Below, piece by piece: positions 35,414 through 44,929 of a DNA stretch of 61,461 nucleotides (position 1 is the first letter of the stretch; every line of letters begins with the position of its first letter). The stretch covers positions 1 through 61,461 of the forward strand of contig CALLOB010000077.1 in assembly GCA_938005315.1 (NCBI GenBank), written 5' to 3'. Made by a program: the position numbers and the translations under genes. The DNA comes from an uncultured Phycisphaerae bacterium. GTDB lineage: Bacteria; Planctomycetota; Phycisphaerae; UBA1845; PWPN01. Below the pieces are notes generated by a model. The model was not told the DNA's origin and did no database searches. It was given only the letters and a program-made list of their open reading frames with translations.

Positions 35414-36583
35414 ATGCAGCAGCGCATGCTCAAGGGGATCCTGGCCGGACTGGGCGTCATGCTGTGCGGCGCGTGGGTTCCCGCGCCGGCCCAGACCGTG
35501 ATTCGGGTGCACAATCCGACGGGCGAGGACTGGTCCGAGGCCCCGGTGGCGGTGCCCTGGACGTCGGAGATGGAGGCTGAGTGGGATGCCGGCCGGCAGG
35601 TGCTCGGCGACGACCGGCCGGTGGACTTCCAGCGCGACGACCTGGACGGCGACGGGGAGATCGACGAACTGGCGTTGCTGGTCGCCCTGAGGGCCGGTCA
35701 GACGCGGGAACTGCGGTTCACCGAGGGCCCCTACCGACAGCCTGCCCGGCGGGCCGCGGCGCTGATGTCGCTCAAGGGCTTCGACGGACCGGCCTGGGAA
35801 TCGGACGTCACCGCCTACCGGATCTACTGGAACGCCGACAACGCGATGGACATCTTCGGCAAGACCCGTCCGCGTCTGTCGCTGGCGGGCTGGGCGACTC
35901 CGGGCGTCCCGCACAACATCGAGAACGAATACGGTCTGGACGTGCTCAAGGTGGGTCGCTCGATCGGCATCGGGGGCTTCGGGGCCTGGATCGACGGGCG
36001 GATCCACAAGGTCTCCAATGTGATGAAGACCCACCACATCCGGGTCGACGGACCCCTGCGGGCGGTGGTGGAGCTGGAGTATGTCCACTGGCAGCCGGGT
36101 CCGTTCCCCGACCTGAGCCGCGAGGCGATCACCTCGCGCGACGCCCCGCACTACGACCTGCAGGTGCGGATGACGATCTGGGCGGGGCAGCGCTGGGGTG
36201 AGGCGGAAATCATCGTCCGGCCGCACAAGGGTTCCCCGATGCCCGAGATGGTCACCGGCCTGCCGCGGCACGACGAGACCGTGCTCATCAAGGATGAAAC
36301 GGCCGGAATTCTCGGCCGCTGGGGCCGGCAGGCGTTGGGCGACAACGACGCGCCGAAGGCCGGGGACCTGGGGCTGGGCGTGGTGGTGGACCCCGGGCAG
36401 GCCGCGGGCTGGGGCGAGGACGACTTCAACACGTTCGTCCGGCTGCGGCCTCGGGACGGGCGGATCGTCTACCGCTATCACGGCAGCTGGTTCAAGGAGC
36501 CCGGGGCGGCGGGTTCCGCCGAGGCCTACGAGGCCATGCTGAGATCGGTGGCGGCCCTGAGGCCGGACGTCGAGGTGGAATAG
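35414..36583 (+). CDS. DUF4861 family exported protein
   Basis: 389 residues from the ATG at 35414 (GGAG 8 nt upstream; the ATG at 35408 is too close to it). A signal peptide (GILAGLGVMLCGAWVPAPAQA-like) precedes a beta-rich protein. Recognisable DUF4861 landmarks are YRIYWNADNAMDIFGKTRP, then GPLRAVVELEY and a C-terminal YRYHGSWFKEPG. The family is common next to pectin and uronate genes in Bacteroidota and Planctomycetota and may be a lyase or carbohydrate-binding protein; its activity is not known to me. An acidic DxDGDGEID loop near residue 80 could bind calcium. It is the first gene of the operon, 58 bp before kduI. Confidence 0.75.
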   Translation: MQQRMLKGILAGLGVMLCGAWVPAPAQTVIRVHNPTGEDWSEAPVAVPWTSEMEAEWDAGRQVLGDDRPVDFQRDDLDGDGEIDELALLVALRAGQTRELRFTEGPYRQPARRAAALMSLKGFDGPAWESDVTAYRIYWNADNAMDIFGKTRPRLSLAGWATPGVPHNIENEYGLDVLKVGRSIGIGGFGAWIDGRIHKVSNVMKTHHIRVDGPLRAVVELEYVHWQPGPFPDLSREAITSRDAPHYDLQVRMTIWAGQRWGEAEIIVRPHKGSPMPEMVTGLPRHDETVLIKDETAGILGRWGRQALGDNDAPKAGDLGLGVVVDPGQAAGWGEDDFNTFVRLRPRDGRIVYRYHGSWFKEPGAAGSAEAYEAMLRSVAALRPDVEVE

Positions 36584-36641
36584 CGGCGCGGTCCACGGTG
36601 TCGGGGCGGAGTCGAGGCGGTTTTTCGGGGGAGCTGGAGAG

Positions 36642-37472
36642 ATGGAAACGCGGATACCGGCCGATCCGGTGCGTTATGCGACGATGGACACCGCCGAGCT
36701 GCGGGCCTCCTTCCTGATCGAGGGGCTGTTCGCGCCCGGGCGGCTTTCGCTGCTTCATGTCGAGACGGATCGCGCGGTCGTGGGCTCGGCGGTGCCGACG
36801 GGCGTGCCGCTGGAGCTGACCGCGACGAAAGAACTGGCTTGCGAGTTCTTCTGCCAGCGGCGCGAGCTGGGGATACTGAATCTCGGGACCGCCGGCACGA
36901 TCACCGTGGACGGCAAAGCCTTCGCGATGGGCACCCGCGACGGGCTGTACATCGGCCGCGGCAGCCGGGAGATACGTTTCGCCAGTGACGACGCCTCCCG
37001 GCCGGCCCAGTACTACCTGGTGAGCTATCCGGCGCACGCCGAGTACCCGACGACCCACATCCGGCCGGAACAGGCCGCCCGGATGCACCTGGGCTCGGCC
37101 GAAGGGGCCAACGACCGCACGATTCACAAGTACATCCACGCCGAAGGGGTCCGCAGCTGCCAGCTGGTGATGGGCATCACCAGCCTGGCTCCCGGGAGCG
37201 TGTGGAACACGATGCCGTGCCACACGCACGCGCGGCGCTCCGAGATCTACCTCTACTTCGACCTGCCGGCCGACCATGTGATCCTTCACCTGATGGGCCG
37301 GCCGGACCGGACCCGCCACCTGGTGGTCCGCGATCGTCAGGCGGCGATCTCGCCGGGCTGGTCGATCCACAGCGCCTGCGGCACCTCGGCCTACAGCTTC
37401 GCCTGGTCGATGGGCGGTGAGAATCAGGAGTTCACCGACATGGAGCCGGTGCCGATGGGGTCGCTGGCATGA
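36642..37472 (+). CDS. kduI: 5-keto-4-deoxyuronate isomerase (KduI)
   Basis: 276 residues, close to the 278 of E. coli KduI. The cupin zinc site is in NTMPCHTHARRSEIYLYF (two His and a Glu), with a further His expected near SPGWSIHSACG. The enzyme converts 5-dehydro-4-deoxy-glucuronate to 2,5-diketo-3-deoxygluconate. GGGGGAGCTGGAGAG precedes the ATG. The stop overlaps the dctP start. Confidence 0.94.
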   Translation: METRIPADPVRYATMDTAELRASFLIEGLFAPGRLSLLHVETDRAVVGSAVPTGVPLELTATKELACEFFCQRRELGILNLGTAGTITVDGKAFAMGTRDGLYIGRGSREIRFASDDASRPAQYYLVSYPAHAEYPTTHIRPEQAARMHLGSAEGANDRTIHKYIHAEGVRSCQLVMGITSLAPGSVWNTMPCHTHARRSEIYLYFDLPADHVILHLMGRPDRTRHLVVRDRQAAISPGWSIHSACGTSAYSFAWSMGGENQEFTDMEPVPMGSLA

Positions 37473-38566
37473 GCCCCGGGCTCGGGGGCACCACCGGGCC
37501 TCGCGCGTTTCGGCGGCGGCGCCGGGCCGTCGGGCTGCTGTCGGCCGGGCTGCTGGTCGCCGGCTTGCCGGCCGTCGGGATGCTGGCCGGCTGCGAATCG
37601 CGCCGGCAGGCCCCGTCGCGCCCGCTGGTGATCAAGATCGGGACGGTGCTGCCGGAGTCGCATCCGACGGCCGCGGCCCTGAAGGTCTTCCGCGAGCGCA
37701 TCGAGGCCCTGTCCGGCGGAACGATGACCGCGCATCTGTTTTTCAGCAGCGCCCTGGGCGATGCCGACGAGGTCATCGAGCTGTGCCGGATGGGCGATGT
37801 CGAGATGGCCCAGGTCTCGGCGGCGAACCTTTCGGTGTACGCCCCGCTGGCCAACGCCCTGGCGATGCCCTTCATCTGGAGCGGTCCGGAGCACCAGTTC
37901 CGGGCCCTGGACGGCGAAGTCGGGCGGATCATCCGCGAGCACATCGCGCCGCTGGGGCTGGAGGTGCTGGGCTTTTTCGACGCCGGCACGCGGAACATCA
38001 GCACCCGCAAGGGCCCCATCCTCGCGCCAGCGGACCTGGCGGGCATGAAGATCCGGGTGATGAACGCCCCGCTGATGGTCGCGGCCATCGACGCCCTCGG
38101 CGGCAGCGCCGTGGCCATGAACCAGGGCGAGGTGTTCACCGCCCTGCAGATGGGCGTGATCGACGGCTGGGAGAACAATCCCATGACCGTGGCCACCTTC
38201 CGGATGTACGAGACCGGCTGCATCCACTTCGCATGGACGCGGCACTTCTCGATTCCCGACTGTCTGGTGGCCGGGCGGCCGTTCCTGGGTCGGTTGACCG
38301 ACGCCCAGCGCGGCTGGGTGACTCAGGCGGCGGTCGACACCGTCGCCGCCCAGCGCCGCATGTGGCGGGAATCCGAGGAAAAGGCCCTGGAACAGATGCG
38401 GGCCGGCGGCATGCAATTCAACGAGGTGCGGGCCGAACTGTTCCGCCAGCGCGTCCGGGGCATCTACGACGAATATGCCCGGCGTTACGGCGAGGAGTTC
38501 CGGGCGTTGTGCGACCTGATCGCGTCGTTGCGGGACGACGCTCCGGCCACGGGAGAAGGCTCATGA
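37469..38566 (+). CDS. dctP: TRAP transporter substrate-binding protein, lipoprotein-like
   Basis: 365 residues; the ATG overlaps the kduI stop. The leader has a twin-arginine-rich start (RAFRRRRRAVGLL) and a lipobox (VGMLAGC). The DctP domain follows: KIGTVLPESHPTAAAL, then MKIRVMNAPLMVAAIDALGG, with the Arg that normally holds the substrate carboxylate, and AVAMNQGEVFTALQMGVIDG. It binds an acid, here probably a uronate or unsaturated uronate by context. DctQ and DctM follow directly. Confidence 0.92.
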   Translation: MSPGLGGTTGPRAFRRRRRAVGLLSAGLLVAGLPAVGMLAGCESRRQAPSRPLVIKIGTVLPESHPTAAALKVFRERIEALSGGTMTAHLFFSSALGDADEVIELCRMGDVEMAQVSAANLSVYAPLANALAMPFIWSGPEHQFRALDGEVGRIIREHIAPLGLEVLGFFDAGTRNISTRKGPILAPADLAGMKIRVMNAPLMVAAIDALGGSAVAMNQGEVFTALQMGVIDGWENNPMTVATFRMYETGCIHFAWTRHFSIPDCLVAGRPFLGRLTDAQRGWVTQAAVDTVAAQRRMWRESEEKALEQMRAGGMQFNEVRAELFRQRVRGIYDEYARRYGEEFRALCDLIASLRDDAPATGEGS

Positions 38567-39033
38567 TCCGCGCGGCGTTCGACCGGCTCGAGGAAATCCT
38601 GTCGGTGGCGCTGGTCACGGCGATGTGCGCCGTGGTGGCGCTGCAGGTCTTCTGCCGTCTGGTGCTGGGCAGCCCGCTGTCGTGGTCCGAGGAGCTGGCC
38701 ACGATCCTGTTCGTCTGGGTCACGATGATCGGGGCCTCGCTGGCCCTGAAACGGGGCGAGCATTTCGCGGTCGAACTGCTGCAGGCCCGGCTTCCGTCGG
38801 CGGGCCGCCGGACGGCGGGCGTGCTGGTCGGACTGCTGCTGACGGTGTTCTCGCTGATTCTGCTGGTCAAGGGTTTCGAGATGGCCTGGCGCAACATCCC
38901 GGTGCGCACGCCGGCGATGGAGATCCCCCGGGCCCTGCCCTACGCGGCGGTGCCGGCCGGCGGGACCCTGATGCTCATCCGCAGCCTTCAGATCGCCTGG
39001 AGCCGGCTCCGCGGGGAGGGGCCAAAGCCATGA
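38563..39033 (+). CDS. dctQ: TRAP transporter small membrane subunit
   Basis: 156 residues with four membrane segments. LQVFCRLVLGSPLSWSEELA followed by LFVWVTMIGASLALKRGEHF is the DctQ signature. It forms the membrane complex with DctM. Start and stop overlap the neighbouring genes by four bases each. Confidence 0.93.
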   Translation: MIRAAFDRLEEILSVALVTAMCAVVALQVFCRLVLGSPLSWSEELATILFVWVTMIGASLALKRGEHFAVELLQARLPSAGRRTAGVLVGLLLTVFSLILLVKGFEMAWRNIPVRTPAMEIPRALPYAAVPAGGTLMLIRSLQIAWSRLRGEGPKP

Positions 39034-40316
39034 TCCTGGCGGTGCTGTTCGTCGTGTTCGCGGTGCTGCTGCTGCTGGAGGTGCCGATCTCCGTGGCCCT
39101 GGTGCTGGCCTCGGCGGCGGCCATCGTCGGATGCACGGACTACTCTCTGGGGCTGGTGGTGCTCAAGCTGCACAAGGCCTCGGAGGCCTTTCCGCTGCTG
39201 GCGATCCCGTTCTTCGTGCTGGCCGGCGGCCTCATGAGCGCCGGGGGCATGTCCCGCCGGCTGATCGACCTGGCCCGGGCGCTGGTGGGCAACGTGCCGG
39301 GAGGCCTGGCGATCACGAGCGTACTGGCCTGCATGCTGTTCGCGGCCATTTCCGGCTCGACCGCGGCCACGACCGCCGCGATCGGCGCGATCATGATCCC
39401 GGCGATCGTGCAGTCGGGCTTCTCGCGAGGCTCGGCGACCGGACTTCTGGCCTGCTCGGGCTCGATCGGCATCATCATTCCGCCGTCGATCCCGATGATC
39501 CTGATGGGCTACGTGGGCACGATGTCCATCGGCGAGCTCTTTCTGGCGGGGGTGTTTCCGGGGGTGCTGATCGGGCTGGCGCTGATGGGGGTCTGCTTCC
39601 TGACCGCCCTGGTCGGCCGGTACCCGCTGTCGGGGCACCGTCTGGACCTGCGCGAGGTCGGATCGTGTCTGCGGCGGGCGGCGCTGCCGCTGCTGGCGGT
39701 GGTATTCGTCATCGGGGGGATCATGTTCGGGCTGGTGACGGCCACCGAGGCCGGCATCGTGGCGGTGCTGTACGCCCTGGCGGTGAGCGTGCTGATCTAC
39801 CGCGAGCTGAGCCTGACGGACCTGCTGAAGGCCCTGATCGACACGGCCAAGATCACCGGCATCGTGGTGCTGTGCATCGGGGCCGCCACGCCGTTCGCCT
39901 GGCTGCTGACCGTCGAGCAGGTGCCGGACATCGTCGCCCGGGGGCTGCTGGGGCTGACGGACAACCCCGTGGTCATCAAGCTGATCATGCTGGCGGTGCT
40001 GCTGGCCGTGGGCACCTTCCTGGACCTGACGCCGGCGATGCTGATCCTGGTGCCGATTTTTATGCCCGTGGCGACCGGCGTGCTGGGCATGGACAAGATC
40101 CACTTCGGCACGATGGTCGTCGCGGCCCTGGGCATCGGCCAGTGCACGCCGCCGGTGGGAATCGCGCTGTTCGTGGCCTGCAGCGTGTCCGGCACGCGGA
40201 TGAACGACCTGGTCCGCCCGCTGCTGCCGTTCCTGGCGGCGATGATCGGGGCCCTGCTCGTGACGGCGTTCGTTCCGCAGGTTACTCTGTGGCTGCCGAG
40301 GCTGCTGATGCGCTAG
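39030..40316 (+). CDS. dctM: TRAP transporter large membrane subunit
   Basis: 428 residues, about 12 membrane segments. It is rich in the conserved Gly/Ser/Thr turns of the family: FFVLAGGLMSAGGMSRRLID, SGSTAATTAAIGAIMIPAI and PIFMPVATGVLGMDKIHFG. It imports its substrate with Na+, which links uptake to the sodium gradient that the Mrp complex maintains. Confidence 0.94.
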   Translation: MILAVLFVVFAVLLLLEVPISVALVLASAAAIVGCTDYSLGLVVLKLHKASEAFPLLAIPFFVLAGGLMSAGGMSRRLIDLARALVGNVPGGLAITSVLACMLFAAISGSTAATTAAIGAIMIPAIVQSGFSRGSATGLLACSGSIGIIIPPSIPMILMGYVGTMSIGELFLAGVFPGVLIGLALMGVCFLTALVGRYPLSGHRLDLREVGSCLRRAALPLLAVVFVIGGIMFGLVTATEAGIVAVLYALAVSVLIYRELSLTDLLKALIDTAKITGIVVLCIGAATPFAWLLTVEQVPDIVARGLLGLTDNPVVIKLIMLAVLLAVGTFLDLTPAMLILVPIFMPVATGVLGMDKIHFGTMVVAALGIGQCTPPVGIALFVACSVSGTRMNDLVRPLLPFLAAMIGALLVTAFVPQVTLWLPRLLMR

Positions 40317-40350
40317 GCGGCCGGATTTCATGGAGACCGAGGACGGCAAG

Positions 40351-41112
40351 ATGATCCTGGACAAGTTCAGACTCGACGGCAAGGTGGCCATCGTCACCGG
40401 CGCCGCCACCGGCCTGGGGCAGGCCATCGCCGTGGCTCTGGCCGAGGCCGGCGCGGACGTCGCCGGCGTGGATGTCGGGGACATGAGCGAAACCGGGGCC
40501 GGCGTCGAGCGCGTCGGCCGGCGGTTCCTGGCCGTGCAGGCCGACCTGATGCGAATGGATTCCATACCAAAGGTCGTCGCCGAGGTCCGTGCCGCCCTGG
40601 GCCGCATCGACATCCTGTTCAACAACGCCGGCATCATCCGCCGCACGCCCTGTCTGGAGTTCAGCGAGAAGGACTGGGACGACGTGCTGCAGCTCAACCT
40701 CAAGACGGTCTTCTTCCTCAGCCAGTCCGTCGCCCGGGTTTTCATCGAGCAGGGATCGGGAGGCAAGATCATCAACACCGCCTCGATGCTCTCCTTCCAG
40801 GGCGGCATCCTGATACCCAGCTACACGGCCGCCAAGTCGGCGGTCGCCGGCATCACCAGGACCATGGCCAACGAGTGGGCCGCCCGCGGGATCAACGTCA
40901 ACGCGATCGCCCCCGGGTACTTCGCCACCCGGGCGACCGAGGCCCTGCGACAGGACGAGGCCCGCAGCCGGGCGATTTTGGAACGCATCCCCGCCGGCCG
41001 GTGGGGGAACCCGGAGGACCTGGCGGGCATGGCCGTGTTCCTGGCCTCGCCGGCCTCGGACTACTGCCACGGCACGGTGTATCCCGTGGACGGCGGCTGG
41101 CTGGCCCGCTGA
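40351..41112 (+). CDS. kduD: 2-dehydro-3-deoxy-D-gluconate 5-dehydrogenase (KduD-like SDR)
   Basis: 253 residues from the ATG at 40351, the same length as E. coli KduD; GAGGA precedes it and the start MILDKFRLDGKVAIVTG matches the family. An ATG at 40330 is less likely. The short-chain dehydrogenase motifs are TGAATGLG for NAD(P), NNAG, and Ser with YTAAK. It reduces 2,5-diketo-3-deoxygluconate, the KduI product, to KDG. No KDG kinase or aldolase is found in the window, so later steps are elsewhere unless the RraA-like enzyme serves. Confidence 0.9.
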   Translation: MILDKFRLDGKVAIVTGAATGLGQAIAVALAEAGADVAGVDVGDMSETGAGVERVGRRFLAVQADLMRMDSIPKVVAEVRAALGRIDILFNNAGIIRRTPCLEFSEKDWDDVLQLNLKTVFFLSQSVARVFIEQGSGGKIINTASMLSFQGGILIPSYTAAKSAVAGITRTMANEWAARGINVNAIAPGYFATRATEALRQDEARSRAILERIPAGRWGNPEDLAGMAVFLASPASDYCHGTVYPVDGGWLAR

Positions 41113-41238
41113 GGGCCGGACACCGCCCGGACCGCCGCGAGCCGATCGGGCCTGGCGGCTCCAGAGGACGCGAATGTCTCAGGACGCGCGCCGCGCGTCG
41201 ATTCGCCGTCCGCTCCGTCTTCGACAGGAAGTCCGCCG

Positions 41239-42567
41239 ATGAGCATTCTCGCCGTTGCGTTGTTTGCCGCCTGGGGAGGCGTGCTGCTGATCCTGCTGGG
41301 GCTGCTGGCCGCGCAGTTTCTGACCCTGCGACAGGGCGTGCTGGTCCGGCCCTGGAGTCCGGCGGATCGGGACGTCCCGGCCGAGCCGGACGCCTGGCCT
41401 TCGGTCTGCGTGGTCATCCCGGCGCGCAACGAGGCCCGCGAGATCGGCCGCTGCCTGGAGGCCGTGCTGGCCCAGGACTACCCGAAGCTGTCCGTGCTGG
41501 TGGTGGACGACCGCAGCGAGGATGACACCGCGGCCATTGTTCGGCGCTACGCGCAGCGGGATCCTCGCGTGCGGCTGGAGTCCGTCTTCTCACTGCCGCC
41601 GGGCTGGCTGGGCAAGTCGCACGCCCTGTGGCTGGGCACGCGCGGCGTGACCGCCGACTGGATTCTGTTTCTGGATGCCGACTGCCGACTGGACCCGGCG
41701 GCGGTGCGCTCCGTCGTCGCCCAGGCCCTGCGCAAGGGGGCCGAGCTGGTCTCCCTGTGGCCCCGGCAGGCGGCCGGTTCCTTCTGGGAGCACATGCTGA
41801 TTCCGCTGTGCGCCGGGACGCTGGCCCTGCGTTTCCGCCCCGGCCGGGTGAACCGGACCGACGGCGAGGATGCCTTCGCCAACGGCGCGTTTCTGCTGAT
41901 GCTCCGGGCGGCGTACGAACGGATCGGCGGCCACCGCGAGGTCCGCACCGCGCTGATCGAGGACATCCCGCTGGCGGAGCTGGCCAAGCGACGCGGCGTG
42001 CGCTGCTGGGTCGGTTCGGGGCGGGACGTCTTCTGCGTGCGGATGTACGACTCGTTCCGGGCGATCGTCAGCGGCTGGGCCCGGATCTTCGTCGGCGCCT
42101 TCCGCAGCGGCGCTGGGATCGCCCTGAGCATCGCCTGGCTGCTGGTCGGCTCGCTGTTTCCGTTCGTCGCGGCGGCCGGGCTGGCGATCGACGCCCTGCT
42201 GGTGCCGCCGGGAAGCCGCGGAGCGGATGCCGAATCGCTGCGTCGAACGGCTGCGGTATTCTGCGCGGCGCACCTGCTTCTGGCCTTCGCGGTGACTTAT
42301 GTCTTCTGGGGCTTCGGGCGATCGCCGCGTCGTTATCTGGTGCTGTACCCGGTATCCGTGGTGCTCGTGATCGCCATCCTGGTCAAGGCCTGGTGGTGGC
42401 TGATCGTGAAGCGTTCGATCCCCTGGCGGGACCGCCGCTACCCCATCAACCGAAGCGGGGTGATCACCATGCCGGCCGAGCCTTCGCCGGAGCCGGTTCC
42501 GGCGCCCGTCGGGACCGGGGCGGTCCGGCTGGGACTGGCGGAGGCCTCCGAACAAAGCACCGGCTGA
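41239..42567 (+). CDS. Membrane GT2 glycosyltransferase (HpnB/CrtQ-like)
   Basis: 442 residues. An N-terminal membrane segment leads to a GT2 domain: VCVVIPARNEAREIGRCL, VLVVDDRSEDDT and the metal-binding DxD in ILFLDADCRLDP. The later ALIEDIPLAELAKRRG holds the catalytic Glu-Asp. Three or four C-terminal membrane segments follow (about 275-400). The pattern is closest to hopanoid- or carotenoid-linked GT2 enzymes, though it may as well build surface glycan, given the cluster after it. AGGAAG lies some 8 bases upstream. Confidence 0.85.
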   Translation: MSILAVALFAAWGGVLLILLGLLAAQFLTLRQGVLVRPWSPADRDVPAEPDAWPSVCVVIPARNEAREIGRCLEAVLAQDYPKLSVLVVDDRSEDDTAAIVRRYAQRDPRVRLESVFSLPPGWLGKSHALWLGTRGVTADWILFLDADCRLDPAAVRSVVAQALRKGAELVSLWPRQAAGSFWEHMLIPLCAGTLALRFRPGRVNRTDGEDAFANGAFLLMLRAAYERIGGHREVRTALIEDIPLAELAKRRGVRCWVGSGRDVFCVRMYDSFRAIVSGWARIFVGAFRSGAGIALSIAWLLVGSLFPFVAAAGLAIDALLVPPGSRGADAESLRRTAAVFCAAHLLLAFAVTYVFWGFGRSPRRYLVLYPVSVVLVIAILVKAWWWLIVKRSIPWRDRRYPINRSGVITMPAEPSPEPVPAPVGTGAVRLGLAEASEQSTG

Positions 42568-42614
42568 CCTCGCGGCCCCGCCCGGGCCGTCGCACCGTCG
42601 CCGCGCCGCTTGGC

Positions 42615-42644
42615 TTGCCCGCGGACTGCGCCGGTCGCTATGAT
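42615..42644 (+). promoter_or_regulatory. Promoter of the Wzt-type ABC gene
   Basis: TTGCCC (42615-42620) and TATGAT (42639-42644) are separated by 18 bp. The start would be only 6-8 nt before the ATG at 42658, so the message would be nearly leaderless. The segment CCGGTCGCTATGAT (42631-42644) has a close copy at 53275-53288. Confidence 0.4.
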
Positions 42645-42657
42645 ACGATCCGCTGCG

Positions 42658-44724
42658 ATGGGCACCCAGGCGATCACCATCAACGAGCTCGGCAAGGTCT
42701 ACAAGCTCTACCGCCGGCCGCGGGACAAGATCATCGACGCGTTCGGTCTGGACCGGCTGCTGTTGTGGCGCAAGAGCGACCATCAGGAGTTCTGGGCCCT
42801 GCGGGGGCTGAATCTGACGGTGGGCCGGGGCGAGCGGCTGGGGATCATCGGTCGCAACGGGGCGGGCAAGAGCACGCTGCTGAAGATCATCACCGGCAAC
42901 ATCGCCCCCAGCGAGGGACGGGTGACGGTGCAGGGGCGGGTCCAGGCCCTGCTGGAGCTGGGCACCGGCTTCCACCCCGAGTTCACCGGTCGGGAGAACA
43001 TCCGGGCCTCGCTGGCCTACCACGGCCTGCCTTCACGCGTGCTGGCGGAGAAGGAGGAGGAGATCATCGAGTTCGCCGAGCTGGAGGAGTTCATCGACCA
43101 GCCGGTGAAGACCTATTCGGCGGGCATGTACGCCCGGCTGGCCTTCTCCACGGCCACGGCGATCGAGCCGGAAGTCCTGATCATCGACGAGGTGCTGGGG
43201 GCCGGCGACGCGTACTTCTCGGCCAAGTGCGTGGAACGCATGCGCTCCCTGACGGAGGGCTCCGGGGCCACGGTGCTGTTCGTGAGCCACGATCTGGGCA
43301 GTGTCCAGCAGCTCTGCCGGCGGGTGATCTGGATCGACCGCGGGCGGATCGTGATGGACGGCGAGCCGCTGGAGGTGACCAAGGCCTATTACGCCTCGAT
43401 CCTGGCCCAGGAGGAACGTCGTCTCCGGGCCCGCAACGCCCGGCTGGCCCGCAGCGACGCCGGCCGGCTCCAGGAGCGCGAGCAGGCCGGGGACGTCAAG
43501 GAGCTGCTCTTCCGCCTGGTCACCGATCACGGCGGCCCGCCCGGCGAGTCGCATCCGATCGGGCGGCTGACCCTCAAACAGGGCGGTCGGGTTCTGGCGG
43601 AGGTCCTGCCCGGGGCACCGATGGACAACAACCCGGCCGAGGCCGCCTACCTGCTGACCGACCCCCGCTACATGCTCTGGCGCGAGCCGGAGAACGTCGC
43701 CGGCCGCTGGATCCGGTGTTTCGCGGCCACCGGCGGCAAATACGTCCACGCCCCGTTCGTCATGCAGCTGCCGCGCGAGGTATGGCAGGCGGGGGGCCTG
43801 GAGCTGGAGATCGAGCATGCCGCCGTTCCCGGCGACGTGGTCCGGGCCGAGCTCTTCGACGGGCAGGCCTACCAGCCGCTCGGTGTGCTGACGCCGGATG
43901 TTTCGGGCTGGCGGACCGATCGCTGGTCGGTACCCGGACCATGCGTCGAGGGGCCATCCACGGAGCGGCCGGCCGCTTCCGTGGCGGAGCAACCGGAGGA
44001 GGCGCCTTCTCCATCCGAGGCCTCCTCCCGGGCGCCTGAGTCGCCGCCTGCCGACCCCCAAGCCGCGCCGGAGACGCCGGCGGACCTCGACCCGGCCGCT
44101 GCGCGCGGTCCGGCCGACGTGGTCCTGCGCCGGCGCACCGGAGACCGGTTCTACTCGGACTGGGCCGAGATCGTCGAGGCCCGGATCTGCGACTCGGACG
44201 GCGTCCCCCGTGCCGTCTTCGGCCTCGGGCAGAGCATTCACGTGCACGTGGAGGCGGACGTCCGCGTCGCGATCGCGACCTGCGAGTTCACGTTCGCCCT
44301 GTACACGACGACCAATACCGTCGTGGCCGCGGCCTACTGGCCGATCCGGGGCGGGTTGCGACCGGGACGATGGGCCTGGGCCTTCTCCATCGAGCAGCCC
44401 AATCTGCGGCAGGAGGAATATCTGCTCAGTCTGGCCCTCATCCGCCAATACTGTCCCGCGACCAACGAGGCGCACGAGTTCTACAGTCTGTGGAACCGGT
44501 CGCTTTCCTTCCGAGTCGACGAAGGACGCCTCGGAAAGACGCCCCTCGGCCTTGTTCGGCTGGATCTGTCCCCGCCGCCGGATGGCCTGATCGTTACCCC
44601 TTCGCCCGTCGGCGAACTGCCGCGCCAGCCGGGCGGGCGCGGCACGATCCTCCGCAACGGAGGGGAAGGCACGGCCGCCGGGCTCGTGAGCCGGGGCGAG
44701 GTCCGACCTTCGGGAAGCCGGTAG
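42658..44724 (+). CDS. Wzt-type ABC-transporter ATPase with extended C-terminal region
   Basis: 688 residues from the ATG at 42658, where the family alignment begins. The ATPase has Walker A GRNGAGKS (65-72), signature YSAGM (153-157), Walker B VLIIDE and a switch His in VSHDLG. The long C-terminal part is unusual: a beta-rich segment (about 280-420), a Pro/Ala/Glu linker (about 440-490), and a domain like the Wzt C-terminal carbohydrate-binding sandwich (about 500-630). In O-antigen export that domain recognises the finished chain end. The partner permease (Wzm) is not in the window. The gene opens a set of glycan-modifying genes on one strand. Confidence 0.88.
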   Translation: MGTQAITINELGKVYKLYRRPRDKIIDAFGLDRLLLWRKSDHQEFWALRGLNLTVGRGERLGIIGRNGAGKSTLLKIITGNIAPSEGRVTVQGRVQALLELGTGFHPEFTGRENIRASLAYHGLPSRVLAEKEEEIIEFAELEEFIDQPVKTYSAGMYARLAFSTATAIEPEVLIIDEVLGAGDAYFSAKCVERMRSLTEGSGATVLFVSHDLGSVQQLCRRVIWIDRGRIVMDGEPLEVTKAYYASILAQEERRLRARNARLARSDAGRLQEREQAGDVKELLFRLVTDHGGPPGESHPIGRLTLKQGGRVLAEVLPGAPMDNNPAEAAYLLTDPRYMLWREPENVAGRWIRCFAATGGKYVHAPFVMQLPREVWQAGGLELEIEHAAVPGDVVRAELFDGQAYQPLGVLTPDVSGWRTDRWSVPGPCVEGPSTERPAASVAEQPEEAPSPSEASSRAPESPPADPQAAPETPADLDPAAARGPADVVLRRRTGDRFYSDWAEIVEARICDSDGVPRAVFGLGQSIHVHVEADVRVAIATCEFTFALYTTTNTVVAAAYWPIRGGLRPGRWAWAFSIEQPNLRQEEYLLSLALIRQYCPATNEAHEFYSLWNRSLSFRVDEGRLGKTPLGLVRLDLSPPPDGLIVTPSPVGELPRQPGGRGTILRNGGEGTAAGLVSRGEVRPSGSR

Positions 44725-44929
44725 CGGGGCACAAGCAAGGCATGCGGCGTTCCCGTCGCGCGGTCGCGGGGCGGCGAGTCATCGAGCCGGTCGCAGTCGT
44801 GGCTTCGCGCAGCGGCCGCTTCGGCCGTCCGTGGCGTTTCCAGGCGAGTTTCCGGCGCGGCGTGCCTGTTCGGGACATCGGCGGCAAGGCGCGCCGGGAA
44901 AAGCGGGCGATCGCCGGCAAAGTACCACG
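44725..44929. other. Gap of 205 bp before the formyltransferase gene
   Basis: Open frames continue through this segment, but no start with a ribosome-binding site or family match was found. It is very Arg/Gly-rich in all frames, as GC-rich non-coding DNA often is. Confidence 0.35.

Noticed and set aside
44725..44929. A short gene before the formyltransferase
   Set aside because: No start with ribosome-binding site, and the translation is Arg/Gly-rich without domain similarity.
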